From Antennarius striatus (taxonomy: Eukaryota > Chordata > Actinopteri > Lophiiformes > Antennariidae), in contig NC_090779.1 in NCBI RefSeq assembly GCF_040054535.1, positions 21,937,001-22,001,000 on the forward strand: DNA of 64,000 nt, in the 5' to 3' direction. The position numbers and the translations under genes are program-made. Positions 1-10,848 of the stretch are shown one piece after another (position 1 is the first letter of the stretch; every line of letters starts with the position of its first letter). Under the pieces are notes generated by a model. The model was given only the letters and a program-made list of their open reading frames with translations, did no database searches and had not been told where the DNA came from.

Positions 1-527
1 GAGGTGAAGGCCATAGAGTCTTGGAGATGGTGGAAGGTGAGGAGCACAATGTGAATCTGGGCTGTCCTGAACAGGGTGGCTCGTCCTTCAGGTTGCCTTC
101 TCATTTTTGTCCCTCTCCGGACCTTTGACAGATCCTTTTTGCAGGAGGAGCGTCTTCATCTACGTCTTCATCTCCATGCTTCCTTTTACGTGGTGGCCTG
201 ACTGCACTGGAGTTATTTGCTGGAAATGGATGAAGGAGATGAGGAAAATGCGAAAGGTGGAAAGGACTGCACCCTGTACTGATCCTCTTTGGAGTTGAGA
301 AAGCGTCCAGTGTCCAACTCTTCAGTCTTGACATTAGGGTCCATCGCCAACTGGCCATCGCTGAGAAAGTTGTGTCTTCTCTTGTCCAAAACCAGAGTGA
401 AAGTGAACAGAGTAGGTCCATGTCATTACATGAGGCCCTTATGATGTCACTGAGAATCAAAGGATCAAAGAACAATGAAATTCAATAACACTAACAGAGT
501 AGGGAAGATGGAAGCTTGACAGATATG
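1..527. other. Unassigned sequence, no supported gene
   Basis: The minus strand has an open frame at 101-475. Its C-terminal part is basic and acidic (RKRKHGDEDVDEDAPPAKR), which looks protein-like. I do not recognise it with confidence, and it has no partner exon or clear splice sites that I can join. The segment near 394-480 recurs in diverged form at about 5019-5110, so part of it is repetitive. It could be a decayed or partial gene copy. Confidence 0.25.
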
Positions 528-860
528 AATTCCAGACACTGCCCTTTTTACATATTATATAATTATATATGATATAATCTAAATCATTATCATGTAAGCG
601 GTGAAATTACTCAATATTTAAAACAAATGCCGTCACTTGAAAATATAGAAAAAAAAAACTAGCAGAGGATGGTTTCGATCCATCGACCTCTGGGTTATGG
701 GCCCAGCACGCTTCCGCTGCGCCACTCTGCTTTCCGGCCTTATGTACAATCTATCTGATATATAAAAATAACAAAACCGAAAAAGTGTGGGTGTCACTAT
801 ATTTCAGTGAAGAACTTTATTTTTTTAATTGAATTTCTTATGTCCCAAGTGTAAATTTAC
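528..860. repeat. Segmental duplicate, copy 1 (carries tRNA-iMet)
   Basis: This stretch matches about 15751-16130 in the same orientation. Shared landmarks in order are aattccagacac, ccttttta, taagcggt, aaatgcc-tcacttg, the whole tRNA, aacaaaacc-aaaag, gtgtggg or gctgtggg, and a gaag-ct-tt segment before a T-rich run. The tRNA bodies are identical and the flanks have diverged, which fits a duplicated tRNA locus in which only the tRNA is under strong constraint. Confidence 0.65.
660..731 (-). tRNA. Initiator tRNA-Met (CAT)
   Basis: Read on the minus strand, the 72 nt begin AGCAGAGTGGCGCAGCGGAA and carry GGGCCCATAACCCAGAG as the anticodon arm, with a CAT anticodon, then a T arm containing GGATCGAAACC. 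The acceptor stem AGCAGAG pairs with CTCTGCT, followed by A73. The A1-U72 pair, the GGG/CCC anticodon stem and the A-rich T loop are hallmarks of the eukaryotic initiator rather than the elongator. No intron is present. A T run directly downstream on the minus strand (plus-strand A run at about 649-658) would be the RNA polymerase III terminator. Confidence 0.95.
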
Positions 861-1125
861 ATTTTATTTTAGTGTGAACAAAATATCCCTGTGTGTGGTT
901 GCATTTAAAAATGCGGGTATTTAAAAATTACGTGTAGTTGTTTAAGATGTTTAAGATTTGTAAGTTTAAGATACGACAATTATAAGTTGAAAATAAGAGT
1001 GATAACACAATGTGATATACAGTAGGTTCTTCTGTTTTACAACAGTCTTTTAAAATCAATTCTATTAGTGATTTCTTGTGATCACTCCCGGAGCACTGGC
1101 ATTGCTCCTGGAGTGTCCCCTGCCT

Positions 1126-1142
1126 CACGCCCCTAGTCGGCT
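1126..1142 (-). repeat. Fragment of teleost interspersed repeat tail
   Basis: The reverse complement reads cccagccgactaggggcgtg, nearly the same as the tail at 53553-53573. It is a very short remnant. Confidence 0.4.
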
Positions 1143-1195
1143 GGGAAACTCAGGTCTGACCTGAGACCTGAAGCGATGATGGGAGCCATCGTAAA

Positions 1196-1571
1196 AGTTC
1201 AGCTTTAGTCCACTTCAGACTTCAGGAGACGTGGACGTCATTCAGGAGACAGTCTGCGGGTCTGCGTTGTTGTGTGGACGACCTATCCGCGACTTTTTAA
1301 AAACGCTGACGTCTTGTCTGCGACGAAAACCGCTGTGACGTCATATTTATGGGCCCGTGTGTTGTGACAACAAAATGCGGAGGATTCCTATTGGATAAAA
1401 TTTGACTCAATACTGCCACCACATGGTTTGGCATGCTTATAGCCGTCTTCAAAAACGCACTGGTGCGTTTACGTGTGGACGGAGATTTTGTTAAAAACGC
1501 TGTCGTGTGGACGCGAATCGTTTTCGATGCGTTTTTTTAAAAAATCCGTCATCGTGTGGAGGGACGGGGAG
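1196..1571. mobile_element. Putative non-autonomous DNA transposon remnant
   Basis: The stretch is unusually CpG-rich for its surroundings. It repeats the motif GTGTGGACG at least three times (about 1273, 1473 and 1508), plus a variant near 1553, and aaaaacgct several times, partly in inverted context. It encodes nothing. Motif repetition with abrupt AT-rich flanks suggests a MITE-like element, but I could not define clean terminal repeats or a target-site duplication. Confidence 0.35.
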
Positions 1572-2074
1572 TCAAACCAGCGCAGGAGAGAGTTGACACC
1601 TACTACTATTACTTAATTTATTCTTTGGTGGATGTTTAATGACAGAAGAGAAAGAAAGAAATTGATTGCACCAGAAATTTCACTAGAATATTTATTTAAT
1701 ATAAAAAAATAATACATCATAGGTGTTGTTATAATATGAAATAAAATGTTTAGATTGTAGCAGATTAATGAAGGATTATGTATTCCTGAAGAAATGAAAA
1801 TCTCATTCTGGATCACATCTACATTTGCTCTAACATCTCCTTTGCGATTATATTTGGTGGTATTATTAGTTGAGTTTAGAAGTTGATGTTAAAATACCAA
1901 CATAGATATATTTTTTGTCTCTCTTCTATTTACTTTTAAGTTGATAAAAAAGTATGAAATTAAATCTTAGCAAACAAAGTGAGGAAAAGTGTCCTTATTG
2001 ACCCGAGAGCTCATAACATTCAGTCCCCTTCATGTTAGCTTCCATTTCCATATCCTACAACAGTCTGCAGTCAT
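1572..2074. other. AT-rich region downstream of the Ly6-like gene
   Basis: This lies 3' of the Ly6-like stop codon and probably includes its 3' UTR. No convincing coding segment was seen. Poly(A)-signal-like tttatt on the plus strand near 1690 would read AATAAA on the minus strand, but it is not decisive. Confidence 0.3.
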
Positions 2075-3812
2075 TCAGCTCCAGGACCACCAGAGGCTCA
2101 GCAGGGTCCCCAACAGACTCAGGACCGGCATTGACGTGGTCACTGCGTTGCCAGAGTTGCAAAGGTTGCTGTTACAGCAGCGAAAGTTGAATTGGGCAAA
2201 ATATGGGAACATCAGGGGGAGACGAGAGAGGTTGCAGTCGGTGTACCGGATACACTGACGGACGGTCTTCCCTCCTGAAACAGACAGAGAAACGCCAAAA
2301 TACAGCATCAGGAACAGTCAAAATTTGAATTGAGGATTGTTCATCTATACTGTACATCCTAAAGAGAACTGAACCTTTACTTTAAATACTTCAGGTGAAG
2401 TTCTTTACTTAATTGTTTGTAAGGTTCTGACTGACCTCTTTCACTCACAGATATACAAGCGTCTTCATACGTGCACTCCTGCACGTTTTCACAGCGTCCT
2501 GTGTAGTCAGAACATTTATAGCAGCGAAGTCCAGAACCTAAAGAAGAAGAAGAAGAAGTTAAACATTTGTTGCTGAAAATAATTTCATCCTCAGAGATCA
2601 GTTTCTGTTTCTGTAACAGATTCTATGTCCCATCTGATGATGGCCCAGATCTGGACAGCCGACAGACTTTTGTCCAGTTCATGCTGCCAACAACACTGAG
2701 CTGGTAAATAACAGACCCGGTGTCTACTGGTCCAGGACTGGGTGCCAATACCAACAAACAAGCCCTGCCAGCATTGGGCAACAAAGACCCCGAGAAATCT
2801 ATCTGATGGCTGGGAAGACCGAGTTTCCTTCAGCACCACTTAGATGAATCTGGATGGCAAACAGGAGGAGGAGGTCCTGCTAACATTGGAGGTGTCGTTC
2901 ACACTGGTTTCATGAGCGAAGTGGAACCCAGATCCCCCTGGTGAGAGACGTGTCAGAGCCAAGTAAAAGGTGCAGAGCTGCTTAGAACGGGAGCTACCTG
3001 TCCATTTGATACCATTTGCTGTCAAATGTTTCGTTTCAACTTGTCAGAAGACACATAATTTTGTTGTACTAATCAGAAAACACTTTCATTATATGGTCAG
3101 GGAAGCAAATCATAAGCAGTGACAAAATTCAGTATTAGGGTAAAAACAAAAGACTAAATGAACCACAAACTGTACTGTTTTCTGTACAAGCTGTTAGCTC
3201 AGTTAGCTTTGGAGTTAACAGAACAGAAACTAGAACCAAGGCAGTCACACACTGCAACATCCTGCGACACCCCTGAATTCAAAATTTTACCCTGACCTAC
3301 TTGCATAGGTCAAAGATTAAAGCTGGTGCTTTGACCTACTTTCACGGATCAAAGCAGTAACTTTGATCTATAGTCTTTCTCACACTGGCCTTCTCCCTCA
3401 TCTTTCTATCTTGTCCGGTTCCTGAGTGTACAAAAGTTGAAATTTCACCTTGACCTAGTATTCTCAAGATCAAGGTCATCTTCTCATTTTCATCCCCTTT
3501 GCCCCCCGAGTAATGTGCTTTTTGTTTCATCTTTCTATCTGCAACGGTTGCGGGGATATTTGGTGGACTAACAGACGAACAAAACAGACTGACGAACACA
3601 TGAACACCGACAATTACAATACATCACTGCTTTGAAGCGGGATGTAATAAATCACTTAAACTAAACGGAGATTATGGAAATGACTGTTTTGATCCTTATA
3701 ATTTTGTTTGTATACTGTTTTAAGTACATAAAATGTATATATCCTGTTTCCACTCACCTAAATGAATTGTCCAACAACAAACCAGGAGGAAAAGTCCAAG
3801 GCAGAGCTTCAT
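2075..3812 (-). CDS. Ly6/uPAR (CD59-like) small GPI-anchored protein, three exons
   Basis: Exons are 3758-3812, 2436-2537 and 2075-2274. Their phases join exactly to give 118 residues. Exon 1 encodes a signal peptide (MKLCLGLFLLVCCW...). Exon 2 begins the mature chain with LRCYKC and exon 3 ends it with RCCNSNLCN. Ten cysteines are visible in the Ly6 order, including the closing CC-x4-CN, so the three-finger fold is very likely. The tail after CN is a small spacer followed by a hydrophobic stretch (VLSLLGTLLSLWW), typical of a GPI-attachment signal. The protein should sit on the outer cell surface. The family covers complement inhibitors, receptor modulators and toxin-like folds, and the specific member cannot be named from sequence alone. 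All three introns use GT-AG, and the gene layout (signal exon plus two domain exons) is standard for Ly6 genes. Confidence 0.85.
3758..3812 (-). CDS. Ly6-like gene, exon 1 (signal peptide)
   Basis: The ATG is at 3812-3810. There are 18 codons plus one base, then the donor gtgagt. The hydrophobic core LCLGLFLLVCCW marks a secretion signal. It overlaps an unrelated plus-strand frame that is a shadow. Confidence 0.8.
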
Positions 3813-5838
3813 GTCTCCTGAAGACCAGGACCAGAATGAGGATCAGGCTGGAGCAGCAGAGGGTTCTGTTGGGTTCTTGTCCGATCTGTTACACTCTGAC
3901 CCTGTGAGGACGACAGACGCCACTGAGAACAGCTCTTTGTCCCGCAGACCACAAAGATTCCCTGTCTGGTCAAATGTCCTCCTCCTTCTCCTCCTCCTCC
4001 TCCTTCTCCTTCTCCTTGCCTCCAACAATCATTTGGTTACAGCCTGACTGAGGTTTTGTTATAGTCGCACTACTCAGTTTATATGATGCTCCTTTATTTA
4101 AGGCTCTATATTACACTTAATAAGCTGTGGTGAATATTCTGCGTACATCCCTGAAAACTGTGTTAATCGGCTACTAACATGATTCCACACTCAGAGAAAC
4201 TCAGACGTCCATCATGAAGTTACTCAGCTTTGATTGACAGAAGGGAAGAAAGAATAACACAAAAATTAAAGAAGACATGAGGTGAGAATAACCTGAACTG
4301 ATGAGTATCAGATGGTCTGATGGAGGAAATAGAGGCTGTTACCTTTCATTCAAGACCGAAGACACTAGAAACAAAGACTGAGCAGAAACTGGTTCTATGG
4401 ACCTGTTCAACATGTCATTATGTATGATTATAAAATGAACTTGATGTTAAAATCATGCAGAATTCTGAGATCAATCTGTATGATGACAACTTTACTTTTC
4501 TAATATTTCAAGTGCACGTTCCATTTCATTAGTGGAATAATCAACTAGACCCTCAATGAACACAAGGACTCTGCTGGAGCTGCCCAGTCAGACCAGTATG
4601 CGTTGGTTTGGCATGTGAGTGTTTCTGTTTCTCCAGCAACCTCTGAGGCATCACAGGCATGCAGTAACATAATTACCAGAATGTCAACCTTTAAATCTGA
4701 TTAACTCATTCTTATTAATTCCACATTATAGTTTTGCTGTTTCTCCGTACTGGACTTGGGTCTGTAGTATCATGTAGAGATGAGGGCATTAAACAATTAA
4801 TTTAAAGAAAGTATTTGTGTGCATAAATAGGTGGCATCTAACCTCACTGTGAGGAATTGTGGATATATTTAATCAAACAAGCTGCAACCAGGCCGGTAAC
4901 ATGCCTGCATCCACATTACACGTCAAACCCAAGTAGAACATTTCAAAGTGTCCAAGTGAAATATTACCTGTACAGAGTTGGTGTTGATAGCAGTTTTACT
5001 CAGGTTCTTAGGGTAGTGAGCAGAGTGGGTGCGTGTCCTTTAATTTATGTCACCTGAGGTCTTTAAAATATCACTGAGAATCAATGGATCAAAGCACAAT
5101 GATTTCTGATGACAGTAACCGACAATAATCGACAATAACTTCCAGCAATTCAGTCAACATTTACCACACATTCAGTAAATACCTGTAGAGAGTTAGTGTT
5201 TATAGTAGTATCACTCAGGTTCTCAGGCCAGTGAGCAGAGTGGGTCCATGTCAGTAGTAATAGTACTATAGTATAACAGTAAACAGTAGTAATTGTACTA
5301 AGTGAGAGTACTAGGTCCAAAAACATCTTAACATGAATGGACCAATCAAAGGAAAGGAGTATTCTGATTGGAAGTTTGATTGGCCAATCAGCATCAGCTG
5401 TGTGTAACTATTATAGTATAGAACTATAATAGTTACACCCTCCCCAGGGCTGGGGAGGGTATCTTATCACACTGAGTCTTCACTGTTGAGAGAAAATGAA
5501 GTTTATGTTGGGACAAAAGGCCTCCTGCAGATTCACACAGCAGCTGGATGCAGATAGTTGGTCTTCTGTGTGCAGCTGGCAGTCCGGTCTGTCACAGCCT
5601 GGGACGATACATGGCCCCACATTCATCCCCACCAACCACAGCAAAGTCTGTTTTCTGTCTGATCATATACTCAACTAAGAAGCAACTAGACCAGACCCAG
5701 AAATGTTGGTATGGGATATGCAAGTTTGCAGGAAGGTAAACCAGGAATATTCCTGGACTGGAAGCTCTTGTACTTGAGCAATGGGCTAAGATTCCTAAGG
5801 AAAGCTGCCACACGCTGGTGTGTGGATCTGTGGTATAT
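3813..5838. other. Intergenic, locally repetitive
   Basis: No gene was recognised. It contains a pyrimidine-rich tct/ctc run at 3978-4018, a diverged tandem duplication (about 5000-5110 and 5200-5260, sharing gtgagcagagtgggt), and a short perfect inverted repeat around 5437-5460. Confidence 0.4.
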
Positions 5839-6122
5839 GGTGGCACAGTATATCACCCTATTGCCTAAAGGTCCTGGGTTCAAATCCGCCAGGGACTTTA
5901 GAATTAGGAACATGCCTGTTCTCATTGAGTCCGCTCAGATTCCCCCGCAGGTTCCTCCAACCACCAGAAACATGCAATATAAATGAAGTGGTGATTCTAA
6001 ATTTTTCCCATGAATGTGTATTTTTTGTTGTGTCTCATTTGTCCTTGTGACAAACTGGCAACCCTGCCTCCCACCCAGGACCTTAAACAGAACAACGCGG
6101 TACAGAAAATGGAGTGCATAAA
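5839..6122 (+). mobile_element. tRNA-headed teleost SINE-like repeat, degenerate full copy
   Basis: It starts with ggtggcacagtata and ggtcctgggttcaaatccg, a tRNA-like B-box region. It continues through a ccgcaggttcctccaaccac segment and a caactggcaaccctgcctccc segment, and ends near ggtacagaaaatgga. This order is the widespread teleost repeat that often appears in introns. Related pieces occur at 42548-42665, 52375-52455, 53488-53575 and 62225-62290. Confidence 0.6.
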
Positions 6123-6767
6123 TCAAAGCATGATTGATTTGGAATATGATGGGGTGTCAAATCGCTTCCTGCTTTGCTGATGCTCTTTCTTCCACATCTT
6201 TAGTCCGAATCTGTGGGAGACTGTTCTCTGGTGAAATGTCTCCTGGGGGCCAACACAAAACACTAAATAACTGGTTTCTTTCTATGATGGCTCCTCCGCC
6301 CAGACCACGGCCCCTGATCCCGGTAGCACCCTGACTCCCTTCAACTCCTGACGGTCTCCTCTGTGGGATCTTTCTTTAAAACGATGCATGCAGAGCTCTC
6401 AGGAGACTCGTGTTTAATCCATGAATGCAGCTCTATTGGTGGATTCAACAGAGTTGGAATGGACAACATCTTACTCACCATAAAGAACAACAGGAACAGG
6501 CCTCAGAGCCCGTCTGTGGATGTTGGACTTAGGTCAATAACTTCATTCTACTTCCTGTTTACATCCCACCAAGCATCATGGGAACTGTAGTTACTAATTT
6601 CACTTCATGTGACATTAGTGTAAATGTTTTTACACCAATCACATTAATGATGATTAGTGTAAAAACATTACAGAATATCAAGTGTTTTGCCCTTTTAACA
6701 TATCATTCATAAGTCAAATTCTAGTTCCTCTGTGACCAAACTAAGTTCATCAAACAGGTCTCAGACT

Positions 6768-6941
6768 ACAATATTATTATTATTATTATTATTATTATCA
6801 TCATCATCATCATTATTATTATTATCATAATCATCATAATCATTATTATTATTGTTAACTTTATTATTAATAATAATGAAACATGCAATATTACTATTGT
6901 TATTATGATTATGATTGATAATGATGATGATGATGATGATG

Positions 6942-6983
<42 letters not shown>

Positions 6984-6992
6984 TTACCATCA
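6768..6992. repeat. ATT/ATC trinucleotide microsatellite cluster
   Basis: Long interrupted runs of ATT, ATC and AAT/GAT units fill the block. Frames across it give only poly-Ile, poly-Ser or poly-Asn and are not genes. Confidence 0.9.
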
Positions 6993-7819
6993 AAGTGAAC
7001 ATTCATTAAAACATTCCCCATTTTGGATTAAAATATCATACAACAACAAAACACACCTTTGTGATAGTTTTACGATCAGTCTTACACAGCAATAAAAATC
7101 ATGACATGACCGTGAAAAAGACTCCTTATCTAGTTTTTCTCGTGATAATAATCAAAATTTTTCCAAATGTTTAAACCTTAAAGTTGAAGGAAAAAAAACC
7201 CAAATTTTACAAAAGTTTTTAATAATGAAAAATAATCATAAAGCAAACATAGCAGCCTGCATCTTGTCTCCTTGCTATTTCATTTATTTCAGTCTTAAAG
7301 ACAAACATCTTAATAATAACACTCAAAAGCAACAGCTTCTGTACTTCATGCTGTTTTGAAATTATTTGAAGAGCTTTAAGCTTTATGCTTTGGCAAAAAC
7401 TGATTACCTGATAGAAACAGGAAGCAGTGAAAATAAGATGATGTCCAGCAAAAAGTGTGTAAACTAATGTGGAGATGCAGCAGAGCAGAACAGCAACCGC
7501 TCCTCTTGCTGCAGTCGATTATCGTGAAACAATCATCAGATTCAAGAGAAAACACTCTCCTTAAAAACAGACTCAAGCACACACAGAGCATCTATATAGA
7601 AATATAAAGCCTTCATAGTCTTCCTCATCTGTCAGGCACTATATAGAATATAACAGACCGTCTGAAGCGGAGCAGTCGCAGATTCAATCCGACTGTTCTC
7701 AGTGAATCACTTTTGTTCTAGTGCTTCATTATTCAACAGTCTGGAACATTTCAGCTGAATGTGGGCACAAGACAACAGAAACCACAACAAAAACAAGAAC
7801 AACAACATGGCAGCTTCCT
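6993..7819. other. Intergenic, nothing recognised
   Basis: AT-rich non-repetitive sequence downstream of prdm11, with no supported feature. Confidence 0.4.
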
Positions 7820-8340
7820 AGAATGAAGCTGGTGCTTTTTGTGTTGCGTCTTCTTGGTTGTGTTGCATCACTTTGTGGTTCATTTGTGACTTTGTTTTCT
7901 GTGTCTTCTTAATTGTCACTTTGTGCCCTTGATCTTATGCCTTTTCAGTCATTTAGCATGTCCTCTAAGTTTGGTTGTGTCCCTACGTCGTCTTTTGAAG
8001 TCTACGTTAAATTTGTAACTCTGTGTTGCTTTGTACCTCTACAATTATTTTTTGCCTCTTTCTGGTCATTTTACATCCAGGTTTTTTTTTCCATCCCTGC
8101 AAATGTTTTCATCTCCATGTGATGTTCAGAGGGTGTTTTTTTTTAACCTTTGTTTTGCTTTCATTTTGAAGACTTTGTGTGTCTGCAGTAAAGATGTATC
8201 TCTATGGTTGTCTTTGCATCTGTGCGTGTTTTCTTTCTTTTCTTTTTTTTTTGTTTCTCTAGTCTTGTTGTCTGGTTGTGATTGTTTCATGTTTGTTCAT
8301 TTATGTTGTGTCTTGTAGTTTTTTGTTTTACATGTAAAGC
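7820..8340. repeat. Degenerate T/G-rich tandem-like block
   Basis: The block is rich in tttgtgt, ctttgtg and tttgttttc variants, as in decayed short-unit minisatellites. Open plus-strand frames here are Phe/Cys/Leu-rich by composition and lack gene features. It may partly overlap the distal 3' region of prdm11. Confidence 0.4.
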
Positions 8341-8487
8341 CCAGCATCTTTTCCCAGTGGGACTGTTGTGTGTCCAGCTGACACCAGCTAACCTGATTTT
8401 TGTCCAGCGCTGTAAAACTCAATGTTTTTATCTGGTGGACCCTGGTATCAGTCTGGTATTAAGCCTCCATCCCTGTCCTGGGATGAC

Positions 8488-8493
8488 TTTATT
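8488..8493 (-). terminator. Candidate poly(A) signal for prdm11
   Basis: Plus-strand tttatt reads AATAAA on the minus strand, about 205 bases past the prdm11 stop codon. It is the closest canonical signal I see, but cleavage is not proven. Confidence 0.35.
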
Positions 8494-8698
8494 GTGTTGC
8501 TTGGTGGAGAAATATTGAAAAATGTTGAAGCTGTTATTTTTTACTTATTGTTGTTGTCCTTTCTCTCGATTGCCTTCCTAGAGACATTGATCCGTTCGTT
8601 CAGATGAGTGAAAAGTGGAGGCAGCTCTTGTGCAGTCAGGTTGCAATATTTTGGTTAATTATTGCAAACAATAATTATTCCCGTTTTTGTGATTGTAG

Positions 8699-10848
8699 CT
8701 AAATATCAGGATAGAACTCCGCGTTGAAGTCAACGCTGTGCAAGACGGCCTTCTGATCAGCAGCCGGCATCTTGTTTAACACCTCCGTCGACAGAGAGTA
8801 GCTGCTGCCAGACTTCTCCTCAAACCAACTGTCCAAAGCTTGCTTTGCATCAAAGTTAGAGATGGGCGGTCCGTTCACGGCCACAGTCAGCAGGTCGTTC
8901 ATCTGCTCCGGTGTCAGCCGGGAACGAGTGTTCTTGCACATCTTGTGCAGAGACCTGCGGCCTTTATCGCAGCAGGTCATACAACAGGGTTGGACTCTGA
9001 CGACCTGCACGATCCGATTCAGCAAAGGAAAGCGCTGCTTGTACCTACAGATGTGACTGATGACCTGCTTGAAACCATTCATGCTGTAGTAGTCTGCTTT
9101 CAGATCCTTCCATTCCACCACCAGGTTGTCTCTGTCTCTCAAGCCCTCTTGACCTCTAGAGGGAATGGACTCCAAATAGTTAAATATTGTCTGGATTTCT
9201 TCCTCCCCATAAGTTTGCAGGTCCTCTCGGTTCTGAGGCCAGGTGGACAAGTCCAGGACCTTGCAGGCTTTGGCAAATGAACGGCTCTGTAGATCCAGCC
9301 TCTGACAAAGAATTCCCCGACTCCTGTTGCAGATCTTTTCACGGATGGACTGAAACTTGGATTCTGCAACACGCAAATTTTTCAGAGCAATGCCGTTGAA
9401 GTTGTCATGGAACTTTTCCTCAAACTCCTGCAGATGTTCTCCGGGGCAGTCCACCAGTTGTCCAATCTCTAGAATGGCCTCCTCTATCTTGACTTCCACT
9501 TGTGACACAAGGAGATACTCTGTCTGAAAAGTAAAAGCTAATCGTGAGAGAACAGCCGTGATGTCCAGAAGGAAGTAGATGAGCTTTACTGCCTGATAGT
9601 CCATGAGGAACTGGAGGAGGGTGAGGGCAATGGCTGCAGCATCAGCTCTCTGTGTCTGGCTGCTGATCTCCTTAAGATGACCGACTACTTCCAGGTAATC
9701 TTTGATGAGTGCATGAAGGACATTTGGTTCACCTATGACCCAACGAATGGCTCGAATGTCTCCTAGGAATTCAGTCTCCTCTGACAGCGTTGGAGCAATG
9801 AAACGCAGTTCAGCCATCATACGTGGGTAGTAGCGGTAGAAGCTGAGGAGCTGCTTGAGATTATTCTCTAGATCTTCCAAGCAGGGCAGCTCCTTCCCAC
9901 AGATGGCATCCAGAACCTCCAGATGGGGTCGATGGATCATGATGGGAAAACAGAGGATCCAAGGAAAAGTCTTTTGTACAGCAATGTACAGGTTGGATCT
10001 CATTCCTGATGAGATGTTGGTGCCATCGACCCCAAAACCAACCACGAGCAAATCCTGAAACCTGAGGCCAAGGACACTGAAGGCACGATCCATAGCCTGG
10101 AGATATCCATCCACATTTGTTATATTCAGTCTCTCCAGGGACAAGAACTCAGTGTTTGGAGAACCCTCATTGCTGATGAACTGGACATAAACTGCCACCA
10201 TGTCTGACAGAAGGTCATCACTTTGGGCATCCATGATGACACTCAGGTACGGAGAAAGGCGCATCTTCTCTGCCAGATCTTCCCTTAAAGCCCGTGCAAT
10301 GTGGTGGATGAGGATCTGACAGTCGCCTTCGTTCATGTACTGGTCCACCACTTTGAGATCACACCTCTTCAAAAGCTCCGCCAGTGGACGGAGGTCAGAG
10401 AAGGGCCGTCCTTCCAGGGCCAGATGGTATGCTGCATTGAACAGCAGCATCATGTTCTTGCACATCTCTTCTGTCTTTTCCGGATGCATACGCAGCTTAT
10501 ACAGCTGCAGACACTTCTTATGGAGGTTGCTCTGGCTATGTAGCTTGATGGTGTGGATCTTAAACTGCTTGGAGCCGATGATGAAGGCAGAAGTTCGAGA
10601 CGACTGGACGGTGTACTGGCGGCAAACGTGGCACCACATCTCATTGAGGGTTGGTGAATAACGAAGAAACCAGAACTTTTTCAGCCACTCCTGCTTGAAG
10701 CGGCGAATCCGTCGGCCTCCTCCAGAAGAGAGCTTTGATGGGTCTTCAGGAGAAATCACAAGGTCGGCGGCAATTGACTCGTCAGCAGAATCCACGTCCT
10801 GGTCATCCTCATCCATACCAACATGAATGGGCGTCAAACGATCCATCT
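8699..10848 (-). CDS. prdm11: prdm11 last exon: hAT-transposase-derived region
   Basis: This single 2150-nt exon is open to a TAG stop. It begins after the acceptor tttgcag, and the preceding exon ends one base into a codon (G), so G+AG restores Glu and the frame runs straight on. An N-terminal zinc-finger-like part has WCHVC and H-x5-H (KLHSQSNLH), at about residues 420-457 of the fusion. An RNase-H-like core follows, with [10 protein letters not shown] (Asp near 554), [14 protein letters not shown] (Asp near 622), [12 protein letters not shown] and a diverged RW motif (AIRWVIGE). These resemble hAT transposases and their domesticated relatives such as ZNF862-type proteins. No terminal inverted repeats flank it. 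Intactness and phase agreement argue for a host exon, not a recent insertion. Whether any catalytic activity remains is unknown. Confidence 0.85.

Noticed and set aside
101-475. Minus-strand 124-codon frame with basic/acidic tail
   Set aside because: Somewhat protein-like but no recognised family, no splice partner, and part of it is in repeated DNA.
6761-7021. Poly-Ile/Asn frames
   Set aside because: Translation of a trinucleotide microsatellite.
7721-8607. Series of Phe/Cys/Leu-rich plus-strand frames
   Set aside because: Composition effect of a T/G-rich degenerate repeat; no conserved motif or splice structure.
8840-9280. Plus-strand 146-codon frame
   Set aside because: Antisense shadow of the hAT-like exon.
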